64,000 nt of DNA from Bradyrhizobium sp. LMTR 3 (GTDB taxonomy: Bacteria > Pseudomonadota > Alphaproteobacteria > Rhizobiales > Xanthobacteraceae): assembly GCF_001693485.1 (NCBI RefSeq), contig NZ_MAXC01000012.1:620001-684000 (forward strand), given 5' to 3'. The notes under the pieces are model-generated. The model worked only from the letters and a program-made list of their open reading frames with translations. It was not told the origin of the DNA and did no database searches. Positions 55,479 through 63,511 of this stretch are shown one piece after another; the first letter of the stretch is position 1; every line of letters begins with the position of its first letter. The translations under genes and the position numbers were made by a program.

Positions 55479-58085
55479 ATGGCCAAAAAGATCATTTTGC
55501 TTTCGGATGGCACGGGGAACTCCGCAGGCAAGGTTTGGCGCACAAATGTATGGCGGGTATTCCAGGCGCTCGAGCTCAAAGGCTCCAATCAGATCGCAAT
55601 CTATGACGACGGCGTCGGAACGTCGTCGTTCAAGCCGCTCGCCATTCTGGGTGGCGCGTTCGGCTACGGTCTAAAGCGCAATGTGCTCAATCTCTATAAA
55701 TTCCTGTGCCGCAACTACGAGCCTGGTGACAAGATCTATGCCTTCGGGTTTAGCCGTGGCGCCTTCACGATCCGAATCCTGGTTGGCCTTGTGCTGAACC
55801 AAGGGCTCGTCAAATTTGCCAACGAGGCCGAGCTCGACAAGAAGGCACGGGCCGCCTATCGCGCCTACCGACACGACAAATACCCCGCCTGGAATCTGCA
55901 ATATCCCTTCCGGCTCGCGCGCTTCTGGCTCGACAAGCTGTTCTATACGTCCTGTGAGCGCTCGGTCGACAGTATCGAATTCGTCGGCGTATGGGACACC
56001 GTTGCGGCCTATGGCTTGCCGATCGACGAGATGACGCGAGGCGTCAGCGAGTGGATCTGGCCACTGGAGTTGCCAAACCAGGAGTTCAACAAGAAAATCG
56101 TCAAAGCCCGGCACGCGCTAGCAATCGACGACGAACGCGCAACCTTCCATCCAGTCTTATGGAATGAGGATGAGACCAACACGCAGCCGAGCGGTGCCAG
56201 CCGGTCGACCAGCGGCGAACAATTGCTGCAGGTATGGTTTGCAGGTGTGCACTCGAATGTCGGCGGCGGATACCCGGACGACTCCCTCGCCAACGTCTCC
56301 CTTGCCTGGATGATGGCGGAAGCGAAAGAAGCCGGCCTCTCCTTCAAGGATATGCCAGACAATGAGCCAGACGCGTTGCTGAGCACGGATTCGGCAAAGG
56401 ACAAGGACGGACGGCTCTATGACTCAAGAAGCGGGCTTGGCGGCTATTACCGATATAGTCCCCGAAAAATCGCCGACTTCTATGACGCGATGCCGGTCAC
56501 TCTCGACGATGACAAAAAGCCTCACCCGAGGCGTCCGCCCAAGATCCACGACGCGGTGTTCGGCCGGATAAGGATGGGTGCGCATTTTTATGCGCCGGTC
56601 GGATTTCCAAAGGACTACGAGGTCGTGAAGTCAACAGACGCCGCGGTAACTTACTCACCGACGGGGCCAGCGATCTCCAATGTAAGTTCCACCATCGAGC
56701 CCAACACAAAAGCGATCGCGGAGGGCGAGCAGGCGAAGAAGCGACACGAGGCCCAGGAAGCGATCTGGGACATCGTCTGGCGGAAGCGCGCGATTTACTT
56801 CCTGACCGTTTTCGTGACCGGCTATCTCCTGCTCTATCCGCTCCTGAGGGACAGCTATGCCTTTCAGGAGCTTCGGACCCCACTTCGGATGGTCTCCGAT
56901 ACCATTCGACTGTTTGGCACAGTCCTTCCAGGACTGGCGTCTCGGTGGATCGATGCCTATGCCCGGGATCCAGCATGGTTCCTGATCTGGGCAGGTCTCG
57001 TTGCCTTCCTGATCTGGATTGGCGTTCGGCTCGGCCAATCGATCAGTGATCGAATGCGGCTGCTATGGAGCGAGTATCTTCCAGCGACGAACAAGCCTGC
57101 CGAGCCGAAAGCTCCGTTGGTTGCCTCACCGCTCCAGAGCATCCTGTTCGTCGCCGCCATCCTTTATGTACTTTTCTACCCGCAGTTTGGCAGCGTGCCT
57201 GGATTTGGCTGGCTGGTGCTGCCCCCGACATGGAATGAAATTCTGCTTGCCTATACGGCGGAGCCGGTCCGCAGTGTTCTGATTGCGTTTCTAGTTTTTT
57301 ACTTCCTGCCAGAGTTTGCGATTAGGAAACTCAGACAATTCTGGATCTATCAAGCCATCCTGCACGGCTTCAAATTTTACTTCGCGCCGGCAGCTTCGGC
57401 ACTCGGCATGCTGTATTTGGCGCTCGCGTTCGGAAGCCACTACCTGTTTTCGATCCGGGACTCATTCGGGACTTTTTGCACGGAAACTGCAGGCCTTGAT
57501 GCCAACCGTAACGGGTTCAAAAATGTCGGCGGCAAGCAGCAGGCCGAATTCATCTTCGATACTTCTGATGACGCCGCCAACAAACCGAACAATCTTTGTG
57601 TGTCCACTGGCGTCTTTCTGGAAACCGGCGTTCGGTATCGCGTCGTCTTCAAACGCCTCCCCGACCCTGAGACCAATCCGCCTTCGGGCAAGTGGACGTT
57701 CTTTGGCGAAGAGTCCTACATGGGCGGTCAGCCGGTGTCCCACTTGTCCGGGTGGAAGTCCGTGATCATGACTGTCTTGTTCCCATTTCGCAGGAGCTTT
57801 GACCGTCCGTGGGGCAACATCGTTCTTCGGATCGGCTCGAGGGGCAATGAGGAGGATTTTCTCGACCGCGCTCCGCCAAGGCAGAGCGACAGTTTGCTCC
57901 CGGACGAAAAGGATTTTGCCGTCTCGGACAAGTCCGAGACGCTCGCCGAAGGGCTGACGCCCAAGCGCGACGGCGAATTGTTCGTCTATCTGAACAAGCC
58001 CGTGGTCGGATTGTGGGGTTACGAGACCTGGCTCAGCGACCGAATCGGGACGACCGGTCGCGCCAAGATACTGATCGAACGATAG
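55479..58085 (+). CDS. DUF2235 alpha/beta hydrolase with membrane segments
   Basis: An 868-residue protein. Residues 1-290 are a DUF2235 alpha/beta hydrolase: IILLSDGTGNS near 4, the nucleophile elbow AFGFSRGAFT near 88, EFVGVWDTVAAYG near 168 (aspartate) and WFAGVHSNVGGGY near 250 (histidine). Residues 425-680 hold about five membrane segments, and the C-terminal 190 residues are soluble. Related DUF2235 enzymes include phospholipase-type type VI effectors and fungal-type hydrolases. The membrane-integral build suggests lipid or membrane substrates, which is inference. The gene is convergent with the relaxase. Confidence 0.8.
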   Translation: MAKKIILLSDGTGNSAGKVWRTNVWRVFQALELKGSNQIAIYDDGVGTSSFKPLAILGGAFGYGLKRNVLNLYKFLCRNYEPGDKIYAFGFSRGAFTIRILVGLVLNQGLVKFANEAELDKKARAAYRAYRHDKYPAWNLQYPFRLARFWLDKLFYTSCERSVDSIEFVGVWDTVAAYGLPIDEMTRGVSEWIWPLELPNQEFNKKIVKARHALAIDDERATFHPVLWNEDETNTQPSGASRSTSGEQLLQVWFAGVHSNVGGGYPDDSLANVSLAWMMAEAKEAGLSFKDMPDNEPDALLSTDSAKDKDGRLYDSRSGLGGYYRYSPRKIADFYDAMPVTLDDDKKPHPRRPPKIHDAVFGRIRMGAHFYAPVGFPKDYEVVKSTDAAVTYSPTGPAISNVSSTIEPNTKAIAEGEQAKKRHEAQEAIWDIVWRKRAIYFLTVFVTGYLLLYPLLRDSYAFQELRTPLRMVSDTIRLFGTVLPGLASRWIDAYARDPAWFLIWAGLVAFLIWIGVRLGQSISDRMRLLWSEYLPATNKPAEPKAPLVASPLQSILFVAAILYVLFYPQFGSVPGFGWLVLPPTWNEILLAYTAEPVRSVLIAFLVFYFLPEFAIRKLRQFWIYQAILHGFKFYFAPAASALGMLYLALAFGSHYLFSIRDSFGTFCTETAGLDANRNGFKNVGGKQQAEFIFDTSDDAANKPNNLCVSTGVFLETGVRYRVVFKRLPDPETNPPSGKWTFFGEESYMGGQPVSHLSGWKSVIMTVLFPFRRSFDRPWGNIVLRIGSRGNEEDFLDRAPPRQSDSLLPDEKDFAVSDKSETLAEGLTPKRDGELFVYLNKPVVGLWGYETWLSDRIGTTGRAKILIER

Positions 58086-58122
58086 CGGAGGAGATGCCAA
58101 ACCGGAGCCGTACGAAGTAGCG

Positions 58123-60093
58123 TCACCGTCCAAGGCCGCGCTTCAGGCCGATTGACCAGGATATTCCCTCCCTACCAACGCTTCCTGTCACAATTTGTCC
58201 CCGCGCGCGCTCGAGAACTGGGCGCCAGGGCACCAGAGCGAAGTCTCGGGACCGCTCGATCAGGGCATAGCGCCCGCTGTTGAGCGTCAGCATACGCCGG
58301 TAGACGCCCGTGAGCCGGTCTCCTGCTTGGACCTCGACGTGCTCGAGGCCGTTTCGCGCCGCAATGTCCGCTGCGGTCCTGGCAAGTTCGCGGGCCTCAA
58401 GTGTCCGCAGCAGACCTCTGGCATACCGCAGCTGCCCACCCTCCTCGCGCGCAAGGCCCTGCTCGATCAGCCATTGCCTCCTCGCCCGCAGAGCCGTCTC
58501 GACCTCTGCACCCATTCCGCTTGGCCCGAGAGTTTCCGGCGTTTTGACAAGAAGCTGGCGATCGAGCCATGTCGCCCCCAGCGCGGACGGCAGATCTTCA
58601 AGCCTTTGCCATGATAGTATCGCGACCCGCACCGGATTGCGCGACCGCTTCAGCTCCTCGTATCGAACCGCCTGATCGAGATAGTCCTTCCCGACATTCC
58701 AGCTACCGTCGGCACGACGGGTCACTATCCCTTGCCGCCGCACCGCCTCCAGACGCCGAACGTGGGATCCGACATATTCGTTTGACGCTTGCGGATCGAA
58801 CTGGCGGTGCAGTCGGTCGCTATAGGTGCCATGATTGGCCGCGGCGATCTTTGCGATGGTCCGGTCGATCTCGCGTGGCTCAGCAGTTCGCGATTTGAGT
58901 TCGACGATCGCGTTCCGGACCAGTGGCTCTTCGTTCGGACTGATAGCGCCGATGTCGGCATAATGTGTGCGCCCATCTAATCCATCAATCACCACATACC
59001 GGCGCTCCGTCAGTTCGTCCGCAAACCCTTCCCCCACGACCCGTCCGACCAAGCGCTGGCCACTCCGTTCCGTATCGAAGATCGCATAGCTGCCGACAGC
59101 TCGTGCAACTCCAGCCACTGCAAGCTCGCGATGCATGGTCTTGATGACGTCGCCACGCTCGCCCATACGCCGGAGCTTCGTTTTCAGTTCGTTATCGATG
59201 CGCCAACGGCCAGGGCTCTCCTCCACAGCCAGTCCCAACCGTTCGAGTGTTCGAAGCCGCCCCATCCGCGCGGATTGCCAGACGGGATCTTTCGTGGGCT
59301 GCGCGCTAAGCTGAAAAAGCTCCTCCCGCGCTTCATGAAGGATTGCCCTATCAAGGCGCGTCAAGCGCTCGGCCGCGACCTCATGCTGGAGCTTGCGCGC
59401 GGTCTCGATTTCGGTCTCTGGACCAAGCTCCCGGGTGATGAGGCCCGCAGCCCGCGCACGAAAGCCGTGGGCGATGTAGTCGCGGGCGATCACGAGGTCA
59501 TGTCCTGTGTCATCCTTGCCACGCAAGACGATATGGCTGTGCGGATGGCCCGTGTTGAAATGGTCGGCCGCTACCCAGTCGAGCTTGGTGCCGAGGTCCT
59601 GCTCCATCTGACGCATCAGATCGCGGATGAAGGGCTTCAGGTCGGAGAGCTCCGCGCTGTCCTCCGGTGCCACGATGAACCGGAACTGGTGACGATCCCC
59701 GGCACTTCGTTCCGTGAAGGCCTTGCCGTCTGCGCGGTCATTGGTCGCGTCGTAGAGCTCGCCTGGCTCAAAGTCCCGCGTGACGCCGTCGCGTTGCACA
59801 TAGCGCAAATGTGCCCGGACGGCCCCTGTGTCGCCTGCCTTGATGCGCACGATGCGTGCCTTGATCACGACGCGACGAAGGCCCTTGCCTCTCCCTCGCC
59901 CGGCCAGCACCGCACCTTGCCCGTATCCGCGGCCGATCCGGCCGCCCGAGAAGTCCGACGCGCGACGCGAACTGGCGCCGGTCTTCTCCGCCGCTTGGCG
60001 GACACGGCGGAGATAGCTGGTTGCCCTTCTGGCCTTGCGGTTGCCGATCCGGCCAAGCTTAACTTCGAATTCATCGTCGTCGACGCCGTGCAT
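58123..60093 (-). CDS. rlxS: MOBP-type relaxase with DUF3363 domain
   Basis: A 656-residue relaxase that nicks the transfer origin and stays bound to the strand. The N terminus is basic; the nuclease domain carries RAHLRYVQRDGVTRDFEPGE near 92 and the metal-binding HFNTGHPHSHIVLRG near 177, a three-histidine motif. Residues 300-650 match DUF3363. It is the VirD2/TraI-type relaxase usual for Mesorhizobium/Bradyrhizobium ICEs. A 337-base region to the traF gene holds the candidate oriT. The symbol follows ICE usage and rests on context. Confidence 0.88.
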   Translation of the reverse strand: MHGVDDDEFEVKLGRIGNRKARRATSYLRRVRQAAEKTGASSRRASDFSGGRIGRGYGQGAVLAGRGRGKGLRRVVIKARIVRIKAGDTGAVRAHLRYVQRDGVTRDFEPGELYDATNDRADGKAFTERSAGDRHQFRFIVAPEDSAELSDLKPFIRDLMRQMEQDLGTKLDWVAADHFNTGHPHSHIVLRGKDDTGHDLVIARDYIAHGFRARAAGLITRELGPETEIETARKLQHEVAAERLTRLDRAILHEAREELFQLSAQPTKDPVWQSARMGRLRTLERLGLAVEESPGRWRIDNELKTKLRRMGERGDVIKTMHRELAVAGVARAVGSYAIFDTERSGQRLVGRVVGEGFADELTERRYVVIDGLDGRTHYADIGAISPNEEPLVRNAIVELKSRTAEPREIDRTIAKIAAANHGTYSDRLHRQFDPQASNEYVGSHVRRLEAVRRQGIVTRRADGSWNVGKDYLDQAVRYEELKRSRNPVRVAILSWQRLEDLPSALGATWLDRQLLVKTPETLGPSGMGAEVETALRARRQWLIEQGLAREEGGQLRYARGLLRTLEARELARTAADIAARNGLEHVEVQAGDRLTGVYRRMLTLNSGRYALIERSRDFALVPWRPVLERARGQIVTGSVGREGISWSIGLKRGLGR

Positions 60094-60194
60094 GACGCGA
60101 GGTCCCCTTCAGGAAGACCGCGGATATGTTAAGCCGGCGCGCGGCTGCCAAGACGCAGACGCAATCAACGAACGACGGCATTGCCTTAAGCCGC

Positions 60195-60296
60195 AATTGG
60201 CGACATCGCGCCCGGCGATGTCGCCAATTCTTGGATGTGCAGACAAGGACCTAAGCACGGTGAAGCGACAGTGCTTTTATCTTGCCCTCCCGCTTC
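60195..60296. promoter_or_regulatory. oriT: Candidate origin of transfer (oriT)
   Basis: A perfect 14-base inverted repeat, AATTGGCGACATCG (60195-60208) and its complement (60216-60229), lies upstream of the relaxase. About 50 bases on, TATCTTG followed by CCC at 60278-60287 differs by one base from the IncP nic sequence TATCCTG-CCC, and is flanked by GAAGCG (60262-60267) and CGCTTC (60291-60296). Both features lie between traF and the relaxase gene, where oriT is expected. No T-run follows the big stem, so a terminator is less likely. Confidence 0.5.
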
Positions 60297-60430
60297 GCTG
60301 GTTCACCCGTTGATCTCGATGGAAGAGCTTGCTTCACCGCAGATTCGCGATCTGCCCGAACGAAGGCTCAGCGGCATACCAGAGAAAGGTGCGCGCCCTT
60401 TTCTGACACGTACATCGCTGTCATGGAAAT

Positions 60431-60970
60431 TCAAATATCCGGATTCCAGGTCCAGATCGGATGCGCCACGCCCAGGATGTCGCAGCGCAGCACCGGGCCG
60501 AAGTATCGCGAGTCGAACGAATGAGGGTGCGGCTGCAGCAGGAAAAATTCTCCTTCACTAAGCCGCAAGCAGCCTTCCCAGGTTGGCAGGGGCCGTCCCC
60601 GTCGATCGTTCTGAAGCACCTCTACAATGACCCTTCCATTGACCAAAACCGATTCGACCGGTGCTTTGGCGCGGCACACTTCATCGCCGCCCGCCGCAGC
60701 CACCTGCTTCAAAAGGGGTACCGGGCCCGGCAAAACGCCATGTGCGATGATCAAAAGCTCAATAGCCGGCGGCGGTCTGAACAGCGCCAGTTCACCGTGC
60801 ACGGGCAGCCGTTGCTCCAGATAGTAGAAGCCGAGTGGCGCGCTGCCCGAGGCATTGTAGATCAAAAACGGCATCCCGTTCGCGAAGGAAATCAGCACTG
60901 CGATGATGCTGGCGCACATTGCCGAGAGCACGGCCAGTTGGCGCCAGGGTCTTGCACGATCAATCAGCAT
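60431..60970 (-). CDS. traF: Conjugative pilin peptidase TraF (S26 signal peptidase-like)
   Basis: A 179-residue membrane protease. After a membrane anchor (residues 11-35), the serine motif GSAPLGFYYLE is near 44 and the catalytic lysine in PLLKQVAAAGGDEVC near 82, as in S26 signal peptidases. In IncP-like systems TraF cuts and cyclises the TrbC pilin, and trbC is present at 48875. ATG 60970 is preferred over a start 22 codons upstream. It overlaps the upstream excisionase-like gene by 11 bases and its ribosome site is in a palindrome. Confidence 0.85.
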   Translation of the reverse strand: MLIDRARPWRQLAVLSAMCASIIAVLISFANGMPFLIYNASGSAPLGFYYLEQRLPVHGELALFRPPPAIELLIIAHGVLPGPVPLLKQVAAAGGDEVCRAKAPVESVLVNGRVIVEVLQNDRRGRPLPTWEGCLRLSEGEFFLLQPHPHSFDSRYFGPVLRCDILGVAHPIWTWNPDI

Positions 60971-61178
60971 CGGAGGTTGACCTCCGCTTATTGGCTTGCG
61001 AATATTCGATGAGGTCTTCGATGTGGTAGCGGACATAGCGTCCGTGCTTGCGGTAGGCGGGCCCTCTGCCGTTCACTCGCATTTTTTCAAGGGTATTCTT
61101 GGTGAGGCGCAGCCAGGCGGCAGCCTCTACCGTGTTGAGAAACGGCTTATCGGACCCTTTGTCGTCACTGTTCGTCAT
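60960..61178 (-). CDS. rdfS: Winged-helix excisionase, RdfS/AlpA-like
   Basis: A 72-residue protein of the MerR/AlpA excisionase fold: FLNTVEAAAWLRLTKNTLEK near residue 13 (helix-turn-helix) and the wing GRGPAYRKHGRYVRYHIEDL. In Mesorhizobium ICEs rdfS heads the rdfS-traF-rlxS genes and its product switches the integrase to excision, promoting transfer. The same order is present here. The symbol is based on fold and gene order, not on a match to a tested protein. Confidence 0.75.
   Translation of the reverse strand: MTNSDDKGSDKPFLNTVEAAAWLRLTKNTLEKMRVNGRGPAYRKHGRYVRYHIEDLIEYSQANKRRSTSDAD
60971..60986. promoter_or_regulatory. Palindrome covering the traF ribosome-binding site
   Basis: CGGAGGT and ACCTCCG are perfect 7-base arms with a two-base spacer, just before the traF start on the lower strand. 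The GGAGG of the ribosome site is paired in the hairpin, so traF translation probably depends on ribosomes finishing the preceding gene. Confidence 0.5.
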
Positions 61179-61331
61179 TTCCGAGGCTCCTTCTCACCTA
61201 CCTCGTCAAGCACGAGGCGTGAGAAGAAGCGTCGTCACATTAGTAACCTGATTGGGAGTGGCGAATGCGGCAGGGTCTGTTTCGCCATCCTGCGAAAGCA
61301 AGTCTCGTCAAGCAGCCGCGACAAGAAGCGG

Positions 61332-62162
61332 CTAGCTCAGGAGATCGCGATAGCCGCCCTTCATCAATTCGGTTCCCTTGGCAACAAGCCGTCGCGTGCG
61401 ATCTTTCAAGAATTGACTATGCCCGTACCATTCCTCCGCAACTTTTTTCTCCCCGAAAATCGTGATTGCGATCTGGCGGTAGGTCTTGCCCTCCAGGCTT
61501 TCATCGAGCGCGATCAGGGCGTGATGCATACGTTCGTCGCTTGCGAATGGCGGCGTTTGTATTGTCCTCTGGCCAGGCTCGGTGAAACGCTTCAAGCGCT
61601 TCAGAAGCTCGATTTGCGTGGAGAGGTCGCCGAGGCCATGGAGCTCGAAGACCGGCGCAAATGGCGCAGTTAGGGCAGGAAGACCGCGGATTTCGAGGGG
61701 GACATGAACGCCCGCTCCCTTCACCAACACCAACGGGACCTTGTCGACACCGATGACCGCCGTTCGATTGAACTTGAAGTCCGCAAGCGTGGACGGCGGC
61801 GTATTTTCGTTGCCATTTCGCATTTGGGCGTTGAGGCGGATCACCCGCTTCAGGGCATCGACGTGCCAGAACACCGGTGCCTGCCGGGCGCATAGCGCGG
61901 GGTCGGCAAAGGCATAAAGTCCCCATCGTTCGGCGCGAGGAAAGCGTCGCCGCAGCCGCAACAGCCACATCCCATCACTAAGTCTGATGTACGGCAGACG
62001 TCGAGGAACGGAGCCTCGCCACTCGGCGATATAGTCTTTGTTCCGGCGCAAGAACTCCCACGCCCAGTCGCACGCGTCGTAGCCCGCCGGATCAAGGCGA
62101 GCGACGCCATCGCGCGTAGGGCGGTGCGAAGACATGACGGGATGGTTCAGGGGTTGCCCCAA
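61332..62162 (-). CDS. DUF2285 (DUF6499-DUF2285) excision activator, FseA-like
   Basis: A 276-residue protein. Residues 10-100 hold the N-terminal domain (CDWAWEFLRRNKDYIAEWRG), and the C-terminal half DUF2285, with LKRLKRFTEPGQR near 189 and DESLEGKTYRQIAITIFGEK near 222 (helix-turn-helix). In ICEMlSymR7A two such halves, encoded in different frames, are joined by ribosomal frameshifting into FseA, the activator of rdfS. Here they form one continuous ORF placed directly upstream of the rdfS-like gene. The start may be ATG 62162 or 62135. Confidence 0.8.
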   Translation of the reverse strand: MGQPLNHPVMSSHRPTRDGVARLDPAGYDACDWAWEFLRRNKDYIAEWRGSVPRRLPYIRLSDGMWLLRLRRRFPRAERWGLYAFADPALCARQAPVFWHVDALKRVIRLNAQMRNGNENTPPSTLADFKFNRTAVIGVDKVPLVLVKGAGVHVPLEIRGLPALTAPFAPVFELHGLGDLSTQIELLKRLKRFTEPGQRTIQTPPFASDERMHHALIALDESLEGKTYRQIAITIFGEKKVAEEWYGHSQFLKDRTRRLVAKGTELMKGGYRDLLS

Positions 62163-62520
62163 GCTAGAAAGGACTTCGGATTGCTGATCGTTTCGGCCAA
62201 ATGGGGCAACAGAACGGCCCAGCGGGTACTTCGGGCGCCGATTGCATCAGTCCGCCAGTGTCCAGATCATGCCCGCGCAAGTTTCTGCTGGTGTTCTTTG
62301 CGGATAGCCCAAGACCGGATCACATAAGGACAACCGGCGGTGGTTGCGAGAACCTTCTCTTGCCCCGTGCTGACCCCACGGCAGACACTCGAACGCGGTA
62401 GCCTCACGAACAAGACGTCTCAATGTCAATCTTGCATATTCTGTGGTACGCTTTCTCGTGTGCGGGCCGATTCCGGTCTGCGCAGTAAGCGATCTCATTT
62501 GAGATTTAACGGAGGGGCAT
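62163..62520. other. Intergenic region before the lysine-rich peptide gene
   Basis: About 360 bases, no gene supported. It should carry promoters for the DUF2285 gene (leftward) and the peptide gene (rightward); the end, TAACGGAGGGGCAT, is the latter's ribosome site. Confidence 0.4.
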
Positions 62521-62592
62521 ATGGCCAAGAAAGCGAAGAAGGCGAAGAAGACCACCGTGAAAAAGGCCAAAAAGAAGAAGATGAAGAAGTAA
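62521..62592 (+). CDS. Lysine-rich 23-residue peptide
   Basis: A very short gene with an excellent ribosome site (CGGAGGGG, six bases before ATG 62521). The product begins MAKKAKKAKKTTVKK, and 15 of the 23 residues are lysine with no acidic residue. Such short histone-H1-tail-like proteins would bind nucleic acids nonspecifically. Similar Ala/Lys peptides are common in Bradyrhizobium and mostly overlooked by gene callers. It is isolated between the DUF2285 gene and a small leftward ORF. Confidence 0.6.
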   Translation: MAKKAKKAKKTTVKKAKKKKMKK

Positions 62593-62785
62593 GTCTTCAA
62601 CGACCTTCTGCTCGTTCCGAGCAAGATGTCTGCTGCGGCAACGTTTGCAATAGTTGACCTCGCTTTGGTCTGAATGGATCGATCAATGGTTGGGCCGGGC
62701 CGCATGGCGCCATGGGCACTGTGCAGTCCGGCCCTAGGATTCTTACAGCCTTTCTGGCAGCTCTGCTCTAAGTTGGCCGACGCCT

Positions 62786-63025
62786 CTAATGCATTCCATT
62801 CATCACCGTCACGACATTCGATAGCAGGACGCCGGTCGAGGTGAACGCGGCAAGGCTGACAATCATTTGCGCCAGGCAAGTGCGCTTAAGCGTCACCGCT
62901 TGTGGATCGGGAAACAACATGAACGGACTCGCCATCGTCAGCTCCGTGAAGCGGTGAACGCGTTTGTAGTGGCCGAGAAATAGGGTGAGTCGCGCCGATC
63001 GCGATGCAGTATATTTGTTGCCCAT
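62786..63025 (-). CDS. Small protein of unknown function with one membrane segment
   Basis: A 79-residue ORF with a basic N-terminal part (SARLTLFLGHYKRVHRF) and a hydrophobic segment near residues 52-74 (LAQMIVSLAAFTSTGVLL). The ribosome site is weak. No family is recognised; it could be a small membrane protein or a chance frame. Confidence 0.4.
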   Translation of the reverse strand: MGNKYTASRSARLTLFLGHYKRVHRFTELTMASPFMLFPDPQAVTLKRTCLAQMIVSLAAFTSTGVLLSNVVTVMNGMH

Positions 63026-63151
63026 AAGCTTGACTCTTCACCGACTCGGCTGCGGCAAACTCGGGGGAACGAATTGAGATGTCGCGCCGAATCGGTTGGC
63101 CTAAGTTCAGGTAAACAAAAGATTAACGGCTTCCGTCGCGCGGCTAAAAGG

Positions 63152-63178
63152 GCCCCGCCCGAGTGGGTCGGGCGGGGC
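63152..63178 (-). terminator. Intrinsic terminator of the DUF736 gene
   Basis: GCCCCGCCCGA and TCGGGCGGGGC form an 11-base perfect stem around GTGGG, followed on the lower strand by CCTTTTAG. It begins 16 bases after the stop. Confidence 0.8.
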
Positions 63179-63193
63179 TTCGGTGTAGAGAAC

Positions 63194-63511
63194 TTAGTCG
63201 CCGTTCTTCCGCGGCCGCGACCAGAGCAGGGTATGACCTTCGTCTTCATCCTCGAACAGGTTCGCGTAGATCGGCGCGTTGAACGAAGGATCATCGAGCT
63301 TGAGCGAAAGGTAGTCGCGGCCCTCCTCTGACCGCTTCGACCAGGCTGCCCCGATCTCGGCCCGGCCGACATAGACGCGGTGGCTGGGCGCGTTCTCGTT
63401 GGTGCGGTTGGGCTCGGCGACGATGCGGACGCCCTTCGCTTGCACGCTCAGCGTGACGATCTCGCCCTGAAAATCGTTGCCGACCTTCTTAAAGGAACCG
63501 ATGTTAGCCAT
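63194..63511 (-). CDS. DUF736 family protein
   Basis: A 105-residue protein with the DUF736 pattern: MANIGSFKKVGNDFQGEIVT at the start, HRVYVGRAEIGAAWSKRSEEG in the middle and YLSLKLDDPSFNAPIYANLF at the end. The family is a marker of alphaproteobacterial ICEs and plasmids; its function is unknown. CAAGGAGAAGTGAC before ATG 63511 is a strong ribosome site. A terminator follows, so it is the last gene of its transcript. Confidence 0.92.
   Translation of the reverse strand: MANIGSFKKVGNDFQGEIVTLSVQAKGVRIVAEPNRTNENAPSHRVYVGRAEIGAAWSKRSEEGRDYLSLKLDDPSFNAPIYANLFEDEDEGHTLLWSRPRKNGD

Noticed and set aside
60195..60229. The 14-base inverted repeat as a terminator for traF
   Set aside because: No T-run follows the stem on the lower strand, and its placement next to a nic-like sequence fits oriT better.
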